Shown here: piece by piece, positions 6,087-6,765 of the stretch
Layout of the letters: every line of letters starts with the position of its first letter
How positions within the stretch are numbered: position 1 is the stretch's first letter
Assembly (NCBI GenBank): GCA_964648215.1
Contig: CAZYMF010000241.1
Span: forward strand, 1-6,765
From: CAZYMF01 sp964648215
GTDB taxonomy: Bacteria > Desulfobacterota > Binatia > HRBIN30 > JACQVA1
Direction: 5' to 3'
DNA: 6,765 nt
Notes under the pieces: model-generated
Databases searched by the model: none
What the model was told of the DNA's origin: nothing
Seen by the model: the letters and a program-made list of their open reading frames with translations, nothing else
Program-made: the position numbers and the translations under genes

Positions 6087-6765
6087 GACACTCGATCCGC
6101 ACCCGTCTGATGGTGTGGGTGCTGGCGCTGCTGGTGCCCCTGTCGGCGGCGGGCGCCTGGCTGCTGGTGCAGGTGTTCGCCAACCGCCTGGTGCACGACA
6201 TCGACGTCGCGCTCGAGGAAGAGGCCGAGACCGTCGGCGCGGTCGTGGCCCGGCCCGGCAGCGCCGACGCCGTTTCGGATCTGCTCGCGCGCATTGCCGG
6301 CGAAGCCGATCTGGGAACGCGCAAGTACATCACCGTGGTGCACGAGGAACGCGTGATCGCCGCCGCGCCGGCCGATGCGCAGGCGGTGCTGGCGGCGGGG
6401 CGACCGGGGCTGCGCGTCTTCCGCTACCAGGCGCGCGGGCCCTCCGGCGTCATGGTCGTCTCGGTCGGCGCGGCGATGACCGGCGCCCTCCACGCCAAGC
6501 ATCGGCTCACCTCGTTGCTGACCATCGGCACCCCGTTGGTGTTTCTCGTCGTCGGCGCCGGCCTGTGGTTCGTCATCGGTCGCGCCCTGCGACCGCTCGA
6601 AGAGGCCTCGCGCCACATCGACACCATCGCCGCCGAGAACCTCTCCGTGCGCGTGCCGGTGGACAATCCGCGCGACGAGGTCGGCCGCGTCGTCACGGTC
6701 GTCAATCGCATGCTCGATCGCCTCGAGCGCGCCGTCGCCGAGCTGCGCCGCTTCACCGCCGACGC
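6083..6765 (+). CDS. Sensor histidine kinase, N-terminal part (runs off the right edge)
   Basis: This is the inner-membrane sensor kinase partner of the preceding regulator. Only the first 227 complete codons are in the window, plus GC of the next, which is Ala whatever the third base. TM1 is at about 8-30 (MVWVLALLVPLSAAGAWLLV), a periplasmic sensor loop of about 110 residues covers 31-142, and TM2 is at about 143-165. A HAMP linker at about 166-218 follows (ALRPLEEASRHIDTI, then NLSVRVPV, DEVGRVV and NRMLDRLE). The dimerisation helix begins with ELRRFTADA, which in this family leads straight into the SHELRTPL phospho-histidine box just beyond the window. The catalytic histidine and ATPase domain are therefore not seen, and this is a window edge, not a broken gene. 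The HAMP-to-RRFTADA text resembles heavy-metal-type kinases (CusS/CzcS group), a family-level impression only. GAGGAG at 6069-6074 precedes the ATG by 8 nt, and the ATGA overlap with the regulator fixes the start. Confidence 0.93.
   Translation, partial: MRHSIRTRLMVWVLALLVPLSAAGAWLLVQVFANRLVHDIDVALEEEAETVGAVVARPGSADAVSDLLARIAGEADLGTRKYITVVHEERVIAAAPADAQAVLAAGRPGLRVFRYQARGPSGVMVVSVGAAMTGALHAKHRLTSLLTIGTPLVFLVVGAGLWFVIGRALRPLEEASRHIDTIAAENLSVRVPVDNPRDEVGRVVTVVNRMLDRLERAVAELRRFTAD

Overview
This is a high-GC window from a Gram-negative bacterium. The evidence is a complete tripartite envelope-spanning efflux system: a TolC-type outer-membrane protein, a lipoprotein periplasmic adaptor and an RND inner-membrane pump. 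The phylum cannot be fixed from the sequence. A run of exactly 100 Ns (1943-2042) marks a scaffolded draft assembly, possibly a metagenome bin.

Layout. Positions 1-261 hold a small acidic conserved-type hypothetical protein (58-261). It may be coupled through an ATGA overlap to the tail of a gene that enters from the left edge. Positions 262-546 are a 285-bp intergenic region. Its first 220 bp hold nothing I can support. Its last 60 bp carry what looks like the control region of the efflux operon: a perfect 8-bp inverted repeat, GTTCA-type half-sites 11 bp apart, and a -10-like CATATT placed so that transcription would begin at or next to the GTG start codon. From 547 to the right edge, five genes run on the + strand with no spacing: outer-membrane factor (547-1815), adaptor (1812-2342, interrupted by the gap), RND pump (2339-5425), OmpR-family response regulator (5406-6086) and sensor histidine kinase (6083-6765, cut off by the window just before its catalytic histidine box). 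Three junctions are ATGA overlaps and one is a 20-bp overlap, which indicates one polycistronic, translationally coupled operon.

How it works together (inference). The kinase senses a periplasmic or membrane signal and phosphorylates the regulator at Asp51. The regulator probably binds the direct repeats upstream of the outer-membrane gene and so controls its own operon. The pump, adaptor and outer-membrane channel then export a substrate. The gene order and the kinase type recall czcCBA-RS metal-resistance loci. However, the pump has the Asp-Asp (TM4) and Lys (TM10) proton-relay residues of the drug/hydrophobe-type (HAE) RND proteins rather than the HME metal-pump pattern, so the substrate is left open.

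I do not see an undescribed system here. The points most worth attention are the regulated, possibly leaderless promoter, the HAE-type pump in a metal-like locus, and the assembly gap that removes most of the adaptor.
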